Shown piece by piece: positions 18,683 to 27,029 of a stretch of 64,000 nucleotides of DNA. Numbering within the stretch: position 1 is the stretch's first letter; each line of letters starts with the position of its first letter. A program made the position numbers and the translations under genes. The notes under the pieces were generated by a model. The model was not told where the DNA came from, searched no databases, and was given only the letters and a program-made list of their open reading frames with translations. Source of the DNA: Paenalicyclobacillus ferrooxydans (GTDB taxonomy: Bacteria > Bacillota > Bacilli > Alicyclobacillales > Alicyclobacillaceae); the NCBI RefSeq assembly GCF_001399675.1, contig NZ_LJCO01000008.1, positions 124,001 to 188,000 on the forward strand, given 5' to 3'.

Positions 18683-19852
18683 GTGCTGAACTTTGAATTA
18701 AGCGATGAGCAAAAGGAAATGCAGAATCTGGCTCATGATTTTGCGGAGGAAAAAATCCGCCCTGTAGCGGCTTATTACGATGAGACTGAAGAGTTTCCTT
18801 GGGATGTTGTAAAGGAAGCACACAAGATTGGGTTGACCACCTATCAGTATCCGGAAGAATACGGCGGCGGCGGTATCAGCGATCCGGTGACAGGTCTTTT
18901 GATCGCTGAAGAGCTGGCTTGGGGATGCGCAGGTATTCAGACCTCGATCACTGGCAGCGGATTGGCTGGACAAGGTATCCTCGCAACCGGCACCGAAGAG
19001 CAGAAGAAAAAGTATATCGGCTACCTGTGCGACCCAAAGGAACTGCACCTCGGGGCAATGGGACTGACTGAGCCTGACGCAGGGTCTGACGTCTCATCGA
19101 TGCGGACCACAGCTGTCCGCGACGGAGATCACTGGGTCCTGAACGGAACCAAACAGTTTATCACACACGGCGGCATTGCCGACCTTCATGTCATTTTCGC
19201 CCAAACACAGCCCGGCAGTGGTTGGAAGGGCATCGAGTGCTTTGTTGTTGAAAAGGGCACTCCGGGATTGTCGATGGGACGAAAGGAAAAGAAGTTGGGG
19301 GTACGCGCCTCGCACACCGCACAGGTTGTGTTGGAAGACTGCCGGATTCCGCTTGAGAACCGCCTCAGCGGTCTCGATGGCAACCCGAAAGGCATTTCCG
19401 GCGGACTTGGCTGCTTGATGATGCTTGAGCGCACACGCCCGGCTGTTGGCGCTGCAGCACTCGGTGTGGCTCGTGCTGCATACGAATATGCACTCGAGTA
19501 TGCGAAGACCCGTGTTGCCTTTGGGCACAAGATCATCGCAAACCAAGGTATTTCCTTCAAGCTTGCGGACATGGCAACGGAGATCGACGCGGCAAGACTC
19601 CTCGTGTGGCGTGCAGGATGGGTGCAGGGTCAAGGTAAAAACGCAGGTCTTCAAGCCAGCATGGCGAAGTTGTTTGCAGGTGACACTGCGATGAAGGTGA
19701 CGGAAGAGGCAGTACAGATTCTTGGCGGAAACGGTTATATCCGGGAGTATCCTGTGGAGAAGTGGATGCGGGACGCGAAGATCTTCAAGATCTGGGAAGG
19801 TACGGCTGAAATCCAACGTCTGGTCATTTCACGCACGATTGCAGGCCGCTGA
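18683..19852 (+). CDS. Acyl-CoA dehydrogenase
   Basis: FAD-dependent enzyme that makes the trans-2-enoyl-CoA in beta-oxidation or branched-chain acyl-CoA breakdown. The 389-aa protein shows LGAMGLTEPDAGSDVSSMRT (flavin/acyl binding), QILGGNGYIREYPVEKWMRD, and the catalytic Glu in IWEGTAEIQRL. The start is GTG 18683 with GGAGG 7 bp upstream; the frame extends back to a TTG at 18629 without support. Monocistronic, followed by a strong hairpin. Chain-length preference cannot be read from sequence alone. Confidence 0.93.
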   Translation: MLNFELSDEQKEMQNLAHDFAEEKIRPVAAYYDETEEFPWDVVKEAHKIGLTTYQYPEEYGGGGISDPVTGLLIAEELAWGCAGIQTSITGSGLAGQGILATGTEEQKKKYIGYLCDPKELHLGAMGLTEPDAGSDVSSMRTTAVRDGDHWVLNGTKQFITHGGIADLHVIFAQTQPGSGWKGIECFVVEKGTPGLSMGRKEKKLGVRASHTAQVVLEDCRIPLENRLSGLDGNPKGISGGLGCLMMLERTRPAVGAAALGVARAAYEYALEYAKTRVAFGHKIIANQGISFKLADMATEIDAARLLVWRAGWVQGQGKNAGLQASMAKLFAGDTAMKVTEEAVQILGGNGYIREYPVEKWMRDAKIFKIWEGTAEIQRLVISRTIAGR

Positions 19853-19956
19853 TTCGAAATCGGTCGTGGAAATCGGTTGCCGGAACTGGTTGCCGGAATC
19901 GATGGCCAAATCGACGGTACGTTAAATTGCGTTTGAAATGCTGTTCATGAACAAGC

Positions 19957-19997
19957 AAAGGCTGCGGGGGACACCTGATTGGGTTCCCGCAGCCTTT
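19957..19997 (+). terminator. Terminator after acyl-CoA dehydrogenase
   Basis: The 12-bp perfect stem AAAGGCTGCGGG/CCCGCAGCCTTT lies about 100 bp after the stop codon. Only a short T-rich run follows. Confidence 0.7.
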
Positions 19998-20050
19998 GTT
20001 CACGTGTTGCCATTACGCCCAAATCTCTGATCTCCAAAGCGGTTGGAAAA

Positions 20051-20203
20051 TTAGGAACCGCCTTTTGGCGTGCCTTCTTGTTCTAGGTTCTGCGACTGAT
20101 GCGGTGCTGGTTTTCGCTTTTGGACGCGCGAACTGTGACCTGCTTGCGAACTGGTGCTGCGTGAATTGGATTTTGGATAGTTGTATGTCTTGCTGTCCCC
20201 CAA
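20051..20203 (-). CDS. Small hypothetical basic protein (50 aa), TTG start
   Basis: The TTG at 20203 is preceded by a near-perfect AGGAGGTG ribosome binding site with 6-bp spacing. The predicted product starts MGDSKTYNYPKSNSR and is rich in Ser, Gln, Lys and Arg. It has no hydrophobic segment and recalls small spore-associated basic proteins, though I cannot name a family. It lies 28 bp behind the MFS gene on the same strand and may be the last gene of that operon. Confidence 0.5.
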   Translation of the reverse strand: MGDSKTYNYPKSNSRSTSSQAGHSSRVQKRKPAPHQSQNLEQEGTPKGGS

Positions 20204-20231
20204 TAAATCCACCTCCTGATTCCGGTTGAGC

Positions 20232-21458
20232 TTAACTTGTGCTGCTACGGTCTGTATATGCAGGGAAGCGGGACGCAAATGGAATTGCGGCTAAAGCGCC
20301 GACCAGCAATACTGCGACGGCTGCGGTAGTCGATGCAATCAGGCCTTGAACGAGCAATGCCAGTACAATCCCCCCAGCGTTTCCGAACAACATTAATAAA
20401 GCGTTGACTGTACCCGCTTGTTCTGGTTCAGCGATGAGCTCAGAGATGGTAAGGACCACGGGCAAGTCTGCCAACAGCAGAAATCCGGCGATGACGAGCA
20501 AGCTGGTCATGAGCCAGAACGGCAGCCCAATCAGGATGTACAAAGAGGCTGCAATCGACGCAATGAGTGACGCGAGTATCATCATTTTTGCCTTTTTACG
20601 GCGGATCGCCCAGTCGGGCACAATGGCTGCACCAATCATGCCAGCTGCGGTCATCAGCGCCAGTGCAATGCCTACCTCAACAGCGTCAATTCGTTTTGGG
20701 GCGAGCAGCACTTGTAACCACGTCGTAAGTGCGATAAAGAGACCAAAACCGATGAACAACAGGAAGCAGAGCTGTCGGATTTCGCGCCTTGCCCAAACCT
20801 GCCGTAAGGATGTCTGCTGATTACGAGAATGTTGCACAGGCAGATGAAGCGGATTGTCGACATGTACAAAGCGCCTTGAAGCAAAGAGAGCTGACAGGAG
20901 CCATATGCCAGTCGCGACAGCAAACGCGGCTTGCGCGTAGAGGAGACCGGACATTCCAAATTGACCGAGGATTATCGGACCTGACAGCATGGCTAAGAGA
21001 ATACCGAGAAAAAGACTGGCCGAAGACACGCTGATGGCCACCGTTTGCTTGTTTGGGGCAGCATACACGACTGCAGTCTTGTTGATGGCATTGAGAATCA
21101 GTGGCTGCCCAACAGATGTGACCAACTGGCCGATGAGAATAAACGTGAAATGTCCTTGGATACGCAGTGCGGCACCGATGAATGTCAGCAGCGTTCCCAG
21201 TACTAATGACGGGCGAAACCACCTGTCCGTGATAAGCCCGAACGGTATGGCGAGCACAACATAAACGAGTGGGAAGACCTCCGACAACCAGCCCACAGCC
21301 CCTTCACTGACCCCTAGCAGACGAGCTGATTCTGTCGTGATGGGCGTGAAAGTAACCCACAAAAGTTGGGTAGATACAGCGACTGCAGCGAATGCCAAGA
21401 TGGTATTCCAGTTGGTCGTTTGATTTGCGATGGGAGCTTGTTGCCGAAATTCAAGCAT
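20232..21458 (-). CDS. MFS transporter
   Basis: A 408-aa protein with about 12 membrane helices. A motif-A-like FGLITDRWFRP sits between helices 2 and 3. The pattern resembles CynX/NNP-like major facilitators but the substrate is unknown. GCAGGAGGTGACGGACC in front of the ATG is a strong ribosome binding site lying inside the 3' end of the preceding gene, with an 8-bp overlap. Third gene of the deaminase / lactone-oxidase / MFS operon, so it probably carries the substrate or product of those enzymes. Confidence 0.88.
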   Translation of the reverse strand: MLEFRQQAPIANQTTNWNTILAFAAVAVSTQLLWVTFTPITTESARLLGVSEGAVGWLSEVFPLVYVVLAIPFGLITDRWFRPSLVLGTLLTFIGAALRIQGHFTFILIGQLVTSVGQPLILNAINKTAVVYAAPNKQTVAISVSSASLFLGILLAMLSGPIILGQFGMSGLLYAQAAFAVATGIWLLSALFASRRFVHVDNPLHLPVQHSRNQQTSLRQVWARREIRQLCFLLFIGFGLFIALTTWLQVLLAPKRIDAVEVGIALALMTAAGMIGAAIVPDWAIRRKKAKMMILASLIASIAASLYILIGLPFWLMTSLLVIAGFLLLADLPVVLTISELIAEPEQAGTVNALLMLFGNAGGIVLALLVQGLIASTTAAVAVLLVGALAAIPFASRFPAYTDRSSTS

Positions 21459-22833
21459 GGTCCGTCACCTCCTGCAACAGAGGGAGACCGAATAGTGTGC
21501 GCAGGTACGAGTTTAGAAAGATGCCAGCGGGATCGCAAGATGCACGAATCGTTAAAAACTCACCCCAAGCCGGATAGCGGGTACTAAGTTCGGTTGACGT
21601 CAGTGTGTGGAGCTTGCCCCAGTGGGGCCGACCGCCGTATCGGAGGAAGATTTCCTCCACGGCACGAAAGTATGGCTCGTGGGGCATCCCTTTGTACATA
21701 TGGACGGCCACGTAGGCCGACTCTCGACTGTTTGCGGGACTGAGAGGGATGTTGTCACCGTGGGCAAATCGGCATTCGATGGGAAAGTGGACGGGGATTT
21801 TTGCTGCTTCAATTTTAGCCAAGACTTCACGGACCACATCGGGCAGTGCTTCAGCAGGGATGTTGTATTCCATCTCGTTAAACCGGACCAAGCGAGGCGT
21901 GGCAAATACTGAATAGCTCGGGCCAACCTCTTCGCTGACGGGAACACTGCTTGCGGACAGCCGACTGACGGGCCTGCACAGGCTCGGCATACTTTTGCAT
22001 GCTGTGGAGAGTGCGCCGAATAACCAGTTCTCCATGACAACTTTATTGAAATAATCGCGTATTGGCCGATGGGTTGCGGGGGTCTCGGTTTCCGTCATCA
22101 GTTTCAGCTGGACAGTGTCTGAGTACGGGAAGCAGTAGAACTCAAACTGCCGGAAATTCTCTTTATACTCTTCAAGGTGAGTGAGGCAATCATTGAGTCG
22201 GACTCGACGGCTCTCATAGTGAAGTTGGAAAGCCTTTTTGCATTGCAACCGCATCTTTACAATCACTCCAATGGCACCAAGAGAGACTTGAAGTGCCCGG
22301 AACAGCTCGGGGCTGGATTCGGCAGAACAGGTTACGACCTCACCGGTACCGAGGACGGCGGTGATCTCGATAACCTGCGTTGCGAGGATGCCGAACTGTG
22401 ATCCTGTCCCGTGGGTGCCTGTGCTGATGGCACCCGCGATGGACTGGGCATCGATATCGCCGAGATTCTCTTGTGCCAGGCCATGCTTCCATAAGAGGGG
22501 CCCCAAGTCGTGTAACCGAGTGCCTGCCCAAACCAGTGCAGTTTGTTCTGCGTGGTTGATTTCAATAATGCCGCTCATACGGTCTAGTGACATCAATACG
22601 TCGTTTGTCGCCGCGAGTGCAGTAAATGAATGACCAGCTCCCACAACTCTTAGGCTGCGTCTCGATGCGGCGCAGGACTGAACAATTGCACGGACCTCTT
22701 CAATTGACGACGGGTATACGATGTCGCGCGGGGCGCTCGTCACAATTCCAGACCAGTTTGACCACCGATTGGGCTGGCCCTTTTGGATTCCCAAAGCACC
22801 CGCTTTTGACCTTGACGGTTCTACAGAAAGCAT
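21451..22833 (-). CDS. FAD-linked aldonolactone oxidase-like protein (D-arabinono-1,4-lactone oxidase family)
   Basis: A 460-aa flavoprotein of the VAO/PCMH fold. The FAD-binding half shows YPSSIEEVRAIVQ, VVGAGHSFTALA (the His is the usual covalent flavin site in this family) and AGAISTGTHGTG. The C-terminal ALO domain ends with the family motif HWGKLHTL. Family members oxidise sugar lactones or alditols. It overlaps the upstream deaminase gene by 13 bp and the downstream MFS gene by 8 bp, so the three are translationally linked. Confidence 0.9.
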   Translation of the reverse strand: MLSVEPSRSKAGALGIQKGQPNRWSNWSGIVTSAPRDIVYPSSIEEVRAIVQSCAASRRSLRVVGAGHSFTALAATNDVLMSLDRMSGIIEINHAEQTALVWAGTRLHDLGPLLWKHGLAQENLGDIDAQSIAGAISTGTHGTGSQFGILATQVIEITAVLGTGEVVTCSAESSPELFRALQVSLGAIGVIVKMRLQCKKAFQLHYESRRVRLNDCLTHLEEYKENFRQFEFYCFPYSDTVQLKLMTETETPATHRPIRDYFNKVVMENWLFGALSTACKSMPSLCRPVSRLSASSVPVSEEVGPSYSVFATPRLVRFNEMEYNIPAEALPDVVREVLAKIEAAKIPVHFPIECRFAHGDNIPLSPANSRESAYVAVHMYKGMPHEPYFRAVEEIFLRYGGRPHWGKLHTLTSTELSTRYPAWGEFLTIRASCDPAGIFLNSYLRTLFGLPLLQEVTDHA

Positions 22834-24032
22834 TTTCCATCCCCCCGGTAGGTTGAGATGATGTCCGTTATGGCTCCATTTTGGACGCAGTACAGGCTGT
22901 TGAACCGCTCACACAGTTCGCCGGCTTTGCTGTGCCGCATGAAGACCGGATCGCCGAGGGATAGTGAGACACCCTGCGGCACCTGAAAGGGGGTCTGCAC
23001 CTCACCTGCGCCTTCCAGCGAAATGAGTTGAAGGTCGGCTGGTAAGTACGGTTTTGGCAGTTTGTCTTTCGCAGCGGCACCTGAAGCAACATATCCTCCG
23101 CCCGCACACGTGACGATGTTGGCCGCCGGTTGTCGAACGACTTCAATGGCAAAACCAAGAGCCGGCTGGTACTGAAACGACCGATAGTTATCAAACAGCC
23201 CAGGCGAGTAAAAGCCGGAACCTACCGTAATCTCGGTTACGAGTTTTTCTCGTTTTGTTGTTTCAAGGCTTCCTGTCCCGCCGCCATTGACGAATTTCAG
23301 CTGGATACCTTGGCTGAGAATGTATTCGACAACTTCAGTGCGGCGCGATGCGATGGCAGATACGGATCGGCGTTTGAGCTGCTGAACGAGGGCATTCTTG
23401 GCTCTTTGTCCGGGATACTGGTCACCGACGCCGGCAATTTGGGCCTCATAACCCATAAGTCCATCTAGTCGAATAAACGGCAGGCGAAGAAGTTTATCAA
23501 TAACGGGCTTTGCCTGTGCCACATTCGAAATTGGGGATCGCCAGACTCCAAAGTGCAGACCGGGGAAGTTCGTCGACATATCCACATCCAAACAGACAGG
23601 GATGACGATGCCTGTTCGCTCTCCAATTGAATTGATGTGGGTCACGTGTTCAAGTGAATCTATCATCAGTGTGATGGAATGCCCGTCGTTGATTGCACGT
23701 GCAAGGTCTTGAATGGCTTTTGGCGACCAGACGGGATAGCCGAGCAGGATGTCTTGAATCCCCTCTTGGCAGAGGTATAGCGCTTCATTCGCAGTGAACG
23801 ACATGACACCAGAAAAAGCATCCGGCTCGGCGCTCAGGATCCGTTTGAGCACGCCAATCGAACGTACAGACTTACTTGCAACCCGAATTTTCTTTGTGCC
23901 GCGTCTTTGCAGGATATCGTGGATGTTTTGTTCGAGCAGGTCGAGATCGACAAATGCGAACGGCATTTGGGTTTTTGTAAAGATGTCTCGGTAATATGCG
24001 TAATCTCGGCGCAAAGCGGACGTCGTTGACAC
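22821..24032 (-). CDS. PLP-dependent amino acid deaminase/aldolase (alanine racemase-fold, D-threonine aldolase-like)
   Basis: A 403-aa fold-type III PLP enzyme. The N-terminal TIM barrel carries the PLP lysine in RVASKSVRS (Lys54). GVMSFTANEALYLCQEGIQD and the C-terminal HSKAGELCERFN are typical of the D-threonine aldolase/D-serine deaminase group, where His and Cys near the end bind a metal. The start is GTG 24032 with GGGAGGGG just upstream; the longer frame to 24074 has no ribosome binding site. First gene of a three-gene operon, divergent from a DapA-superfamily gene at 24221. Confidence 0.87.
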   Translation of the reverse strand: MSTTSALRRDYAYYRDIFTKTQMPFAFVDLDLLEQNIHDILQRRGTKKIRVASKSVRSIGVLKRILSAEPDAFSGVMSFTANEALYLCQEGIQDILLGYPVWSPKAIQDLARAINDGHSITLMIDSLEHVTHINSIGERTGIVIPVCLDVDMSTNFPGLHFGVWRSPISNVAQAKPVIDKLLRLPFIRLDGLMGYEAQIAGVGDQYPGQRAKNALVQQLKRRSVSAIASRRTEVVEYILSQGIQLKFVNGGGTGSLETTKREKLVTEITVGSGFYSPGLFDNYRSFQYQPALGFAIEVVRQPAANIVTCAGGGYVASGAAAKDKLPKPYLPADLQLISLEGAGEVQTPFQVPQGVSLSLGDPVFMRHSKAGELCERFNSLYCVQNGAITDIISTYRGDGKCFL

Positions 24033-24220
24033 GGAACCCCTCCCGGAAAAAACGTTGACTTGCCCACGTATCAATCTAGCTGGCTAACAAAATACATATA
24101 ATTTTATGAAATATGAAATAATTGTATGGCGTGTCTTTGGCAGCAGTCAATGTCATTGATGGATTTGGCTGTCTGTCTTCTGGCTTTTCGGTAAAATGAA
24201 TACAAAAGGGGGAATCGCCA

Positions 24221-25177
24221 ATGAACGAGACGCGGAATGGCAACTCGGAACCCAATTACAGTTTGCAAGACAAATCGAAAGACAAACCGATCCATGGAAT
24301 TTCGGTGATTTCCCTGACGCCGTTTACGGACGATGGGACAGTGGATACACAAAGTCTGCGTTCGTTACTCGACTTTTACCTTGCGGCTGGTGTCCATGGC
24401 GTCACACTGCTTGGCATTATGGGTGAAGCAAACAAGGTTACGGAGCGTGAACGACGAACCATTATCGATACTGCGGTAAAGCAGGTGGGTGGTCGAGTGC
24501 CCGTAACGGTTGGGTGTTCAGCCGCGGGTACGCATCAGGCTGCTGAGTTTGCGCGAGAGGCGGAAATGGCCGGCGCAGATGCCATTATGGTTGCTCCACC
24601 GCAGAACCAGCGGAACCTGAACCTTGTACTTGAGCATTATCGGCGGATCTCCGAGGCGTGCACGCTGCCGCTTGTCATCCAGGATGAACCAACGACGACA
24701 GGGGTCATGTTGCCGCCGGATTTTTTCTCTCGTGCAGTCAAAGAGGTTCCCACTGCTCGCTATGTCAAGATTGAAGAGTCTCCGACCATTATGAAGGTGT
24801 CAAGAATTCGCGAGGCAACAGAAGGCAAGTTAGGGTTGTTCGGGGGACTCGGCGGTATGTACTTCTATGAGGAATTGGAGCGAGGCGCGATCGGGATCAT
24901 GACTGGCTTCGCCTATCCGGAAATTTTGGTTCAGGTTTATGAGCAGTTCATGTCGGGTATGCGTGCACAGGCACGACGCTACTTCTATCAGTATCTGCCG
25001 CTGATTCGTTTTGAGGCGCAACTGGGTGTAACCGGGGTAGCGATTCGGAAGGAAACGTACAAACTTCGGGGAGCCATCGCGTCATCTTACGTTCGGCCCC
25101 CGGCGCCCGCGGTGGATCGACAGACATTGAATGAACTGGCCGATCTCGTTCAATTTCTGGGTCTCGAAAACATCTGA
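24221..25177 (+). CDS. DapA/NanA superfamily aldolase or dehydratase
   Basis: A 318-aa class I aldolase-fold enzyme. The Schiff-base lysine is Lys183 in RYVKIEESP, and GIMGEANKVTERERR matches the GTTGE motif region. The position normally holding catalytic Tyr in DapA (YN-P-) reads QDEP here (Gln154), so the enzyme is probably not a true 4-hydroxy-tetrahydrodipicolinate synthase but one acting on another 2-oxo acid. AAGGGGGAA precedes the ATG. It is divergent from the deaminase/lactone-oxidase operon with 188 bp between starts, suggesting one sugar-acid or hydroxy-amino-acid pathway. Confidence 0.85.
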   Translation: MNETRNGNSEPNYSLQDKSKDKPIHGISVISLTPFTDDGTVDTQSLRSLLDFYLAAGVHGVTLLGIMGEANKVTERERRTIIDTAVKQVGGRVPVTVGCSAAGTHQAAEFAREAEMAGADAIMVAPPQNQRNLNLVLEHYRRISEACTLPLVIQDEPTTTGVMLPPDFFSRAVKEVPTARYVKIEESPTIMKVSRIREATEGKLGLFGGLGGMYFYEELERGAIGIMTGFAYPEILVQVYEQFMSGMRAQARRYFYQYLPLIRFEAQLGVTGVAIRKETYKLRGAIASSYVRPPAPAVDRQTLNELADLVQFLGLENI

Positions 25178-25234
25178 TGCGAAATCCCTAGCATGACAGT
25201 CAGCCGGATCAATCTGTCGGGTCAATCAGCCGGA

Positions 25235-25990
25235 TCAATCTGCAATATTGGTTCTCGCGGACGCAGCATGCGCTTGGCTGCGGGAAGCCGGCGTCTGCTG
25301 GAGTGACTGTTCCGCCCGTCTCTGGACGTTTGTGCGGCGGCCGCGTTGGTAGACAATCCAGTACCGGACGAACACAGACGCTGCTACGCAAAGACCGGTT
25401 ACAATGTACAGCCAGCGAATGCTCGGCGTATCAGCTCCGGTCAAAGCCCCGTGAGACCACGCTGCCACAAACGTGTACAGGGAGACTCGATGTACAGTGA
25501 GCCAGCGGTTGTTGGGGAGAACGCGAGGGAACCGCGCTGTCACTGCGACAAGCAACAAGGCGAAGAAGGAGATTGTGCCAATTGCGACCGGTACAGTTCG
25601 GTAGCTGGAAAGCCCGGGAATCAGCGCGCCAATAACGCCGACCTTGGCAAACGGATCGATTGCGATGGTAACGATGTGGAGTCCTAAAAAGAACAACATG
25701 AACAGTGCCAGATATCGGTGCCAGGGCAGAAGATAGCGGGTCAGCCGCCATGACTGTTTGTTTGGCGCACTGCTCAAAATCATACCGAAACAGACCAAAA
25801 CGGTGAGCAACACCAATGCCGTGACCCCGCCTGCCCTGGCAATCAGCCATGGGGTCATCTTGCTGAACTGGAACACCGACTGACCAGTATGTTGCACAGA
25901 CATCCTGGACAGCCCAAGAATGATGGCGAGTATGGCTGCCAGCCAAACTCCGACCCACACCCAAATCGTGTTTCTCTTTCTGTTCGACAC
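25235..25990 (-). CDS. Ferric reductase-like transmembrane protein
   Basis: A 251-aa membrane protein with six to seven helices. Paired histidines in adjacent helices (WHRYLALFMLFFLGLHI and VHRVSLYTFVAAWSHG) fit the two-heme-b arrangement of ferric reductase-like / YedZ domains. There is no flavin or NAD(P)H domain, so it would need a partner. The C-terminal tail is hydrophilic, rich in Gln/Arg/Ala. Probably in one transcription unit with the coiled-coil genes just upstream (33-bp gap). Confidence 0.8.
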   Translation of the reverse strand: MSNRKRNTIWVWVGVWLAAILAIILGLSRMSVQHTGQSVFQFSKMTPWLIARAGGVTALVLLTVLVCFGMILSSAPNKQSWRLTRYLLPWHRYLALFMLFFLGLHIVTIAIDPFAKVGVIGALIPGLSSYRTVPVAIGTISFFALLLVAVTARFPRVLPNNRWLTVHRVSLYTFVAAWSHGALTGADTPSIRWLYIVTGLCVAASVFVRYWIVYQRGRRTNVQRRAEQSLQQTPASRSQAHAASARTNIAD

Positions 25991-26022
25991 AGCCCATCAC
26001 CCCATTGATTTGATATATCCGC

Positions 26023-26433
26023 TTACGACCCGCCCGACGTTGTGACGATAGGCGGCGGCGTACTGCTCACCTGGATACCTTGGAGCGGTTTCGGACTGGC
26101 GGGCAAGGGAACCGGCGTCAAGCCCATACCCTGCAACCGTTGATTCAGCACTTGCAAGACCTGGTCATCTTGTTGACTCACTGAGTAGGCCTGTTGGTAG
26201 TTTTGCGTCGTCGTTTGCAGTGTCCCTTGGGCGTTCTGAAGTTGTTGGAGAACGCTTTGCAATTCCTGTTGTTTCTTGGTCAGCTCTTGCTGTGCGTTCT
26301 GCCCTGTCGCAGTAGAGATCGTCATCGCCTTTGCAGTTTTGGTGGAGACAGACTGAAACATCGCCAGATAGGCACCAATACTGGAGATTGAGAGGACACT
26401 GAGAATCAAGGCGTGTACCTTAGCATCCTTCAT
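26023..26433 (-). CDS. Membrane-anchored coiled-coil protein, unknown function
   Basis: A 136-aa protein with one N-terminal hydrophobic segment (~residues 8-26). A Gln-rich coiled coil follows (ELTKKQQELQSVLQQLQNAQ and onward), then a Pro/Ser-rich tail ending PPPIVTTSGGS. No cysteines. It resembles the broken gene immediately upstream in architecture (anchor plus Gln-rich coil), so the two may be old paralogues. It precedes the ferric-reductase-like gene, so an accessory or scaffold role there is possible but unsupported. Confidence 0.65.
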   Translation of the reverse strand: MKDAKVHALILSVLSISSIGAYLAMFQSVSTKTAKAMTISTATGQNAQQELTKKQQELQSVLQQLQNAQGTLQTTTQNYQQAYSVSQQDDQVLQVLNQRLQGMGLTPVPLPASPKPLQGIQVSSTPPPIVTTSGGS

Positions 26434-26563
26434 ACCATCACCTCATTTGCGTGTTGCTAACAGGAATGACTGCAGTCTGCGTCCTTTCGGACGGAGGACT
26501 CAAGAGAACAATTGACGGATTTCTCAAATAACGGACCCCGCAAACTGCGAATGACTCCACGGA

Positions 26564-26839
26564 TTACTGATTTGACCCTGCTTTTGCGAGGATCTCATGA
26601 TACGTGTTGACGTCGTCTTGCAGATGCTGCTGCACCCCTTGAATAGCCTGATTGATTTGATTTATCTGCTGGTTGGTTTTGTTGAGTTGGGCTTTGCTGC
26701 TGTTCACTTGTGAGGATACCGTGTTCAGTTGAGACAGCACCGTCGGCTGTAATTAATAACCGGGTGAGTGCAGCAGGACCAGCGATCCAACCAAGATGCC
26801 AAACGACACCCCGCTGATAAGCATGATTCTGCGTAGCAT
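26564..26839 (-). pseudogene. Membrane-anchor plus coiled-coil gene interrupted by one in-frame stop
   Basis: The ATG at 26839 has a GGAAGGGGAGAC ribosome binding site. It encodes MLRRIMLISGVSFGILVGSL and on to LLHSPGY, then a TAA at 26753-26755. The same frame continues after the stop for 62 more codons (LQPTVLSQLNTVSSQVN..., Gln/Asn-rich heptads, ending AKAGSNQ) to a TAA at 26564-26566. Anchor and coil together match the layout of the neighbouring 136-aa gene. A single nonsense change would explain the picture; the alternative is a 28-aa membrane peptide and a separate untranslated remnant. Confidence 0.6.
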
Positions 26840-27029
26840 CAATGTCTCCCCTTCCGATGGAAGTTTGTTCGCCACACTATTTTTTACATATATCCACGAT
26901 AGTGAAGTTATTGTAGCAACGAAATGCGAATTAGCTGAGGATTTTGTATGGAGAAGATATGGAGAATGCAAGAGCGAGCGAGCCGATTTACACGGCTCGC
27001 GAAAGGTACGCATTCCTAGTGCAGATTGG

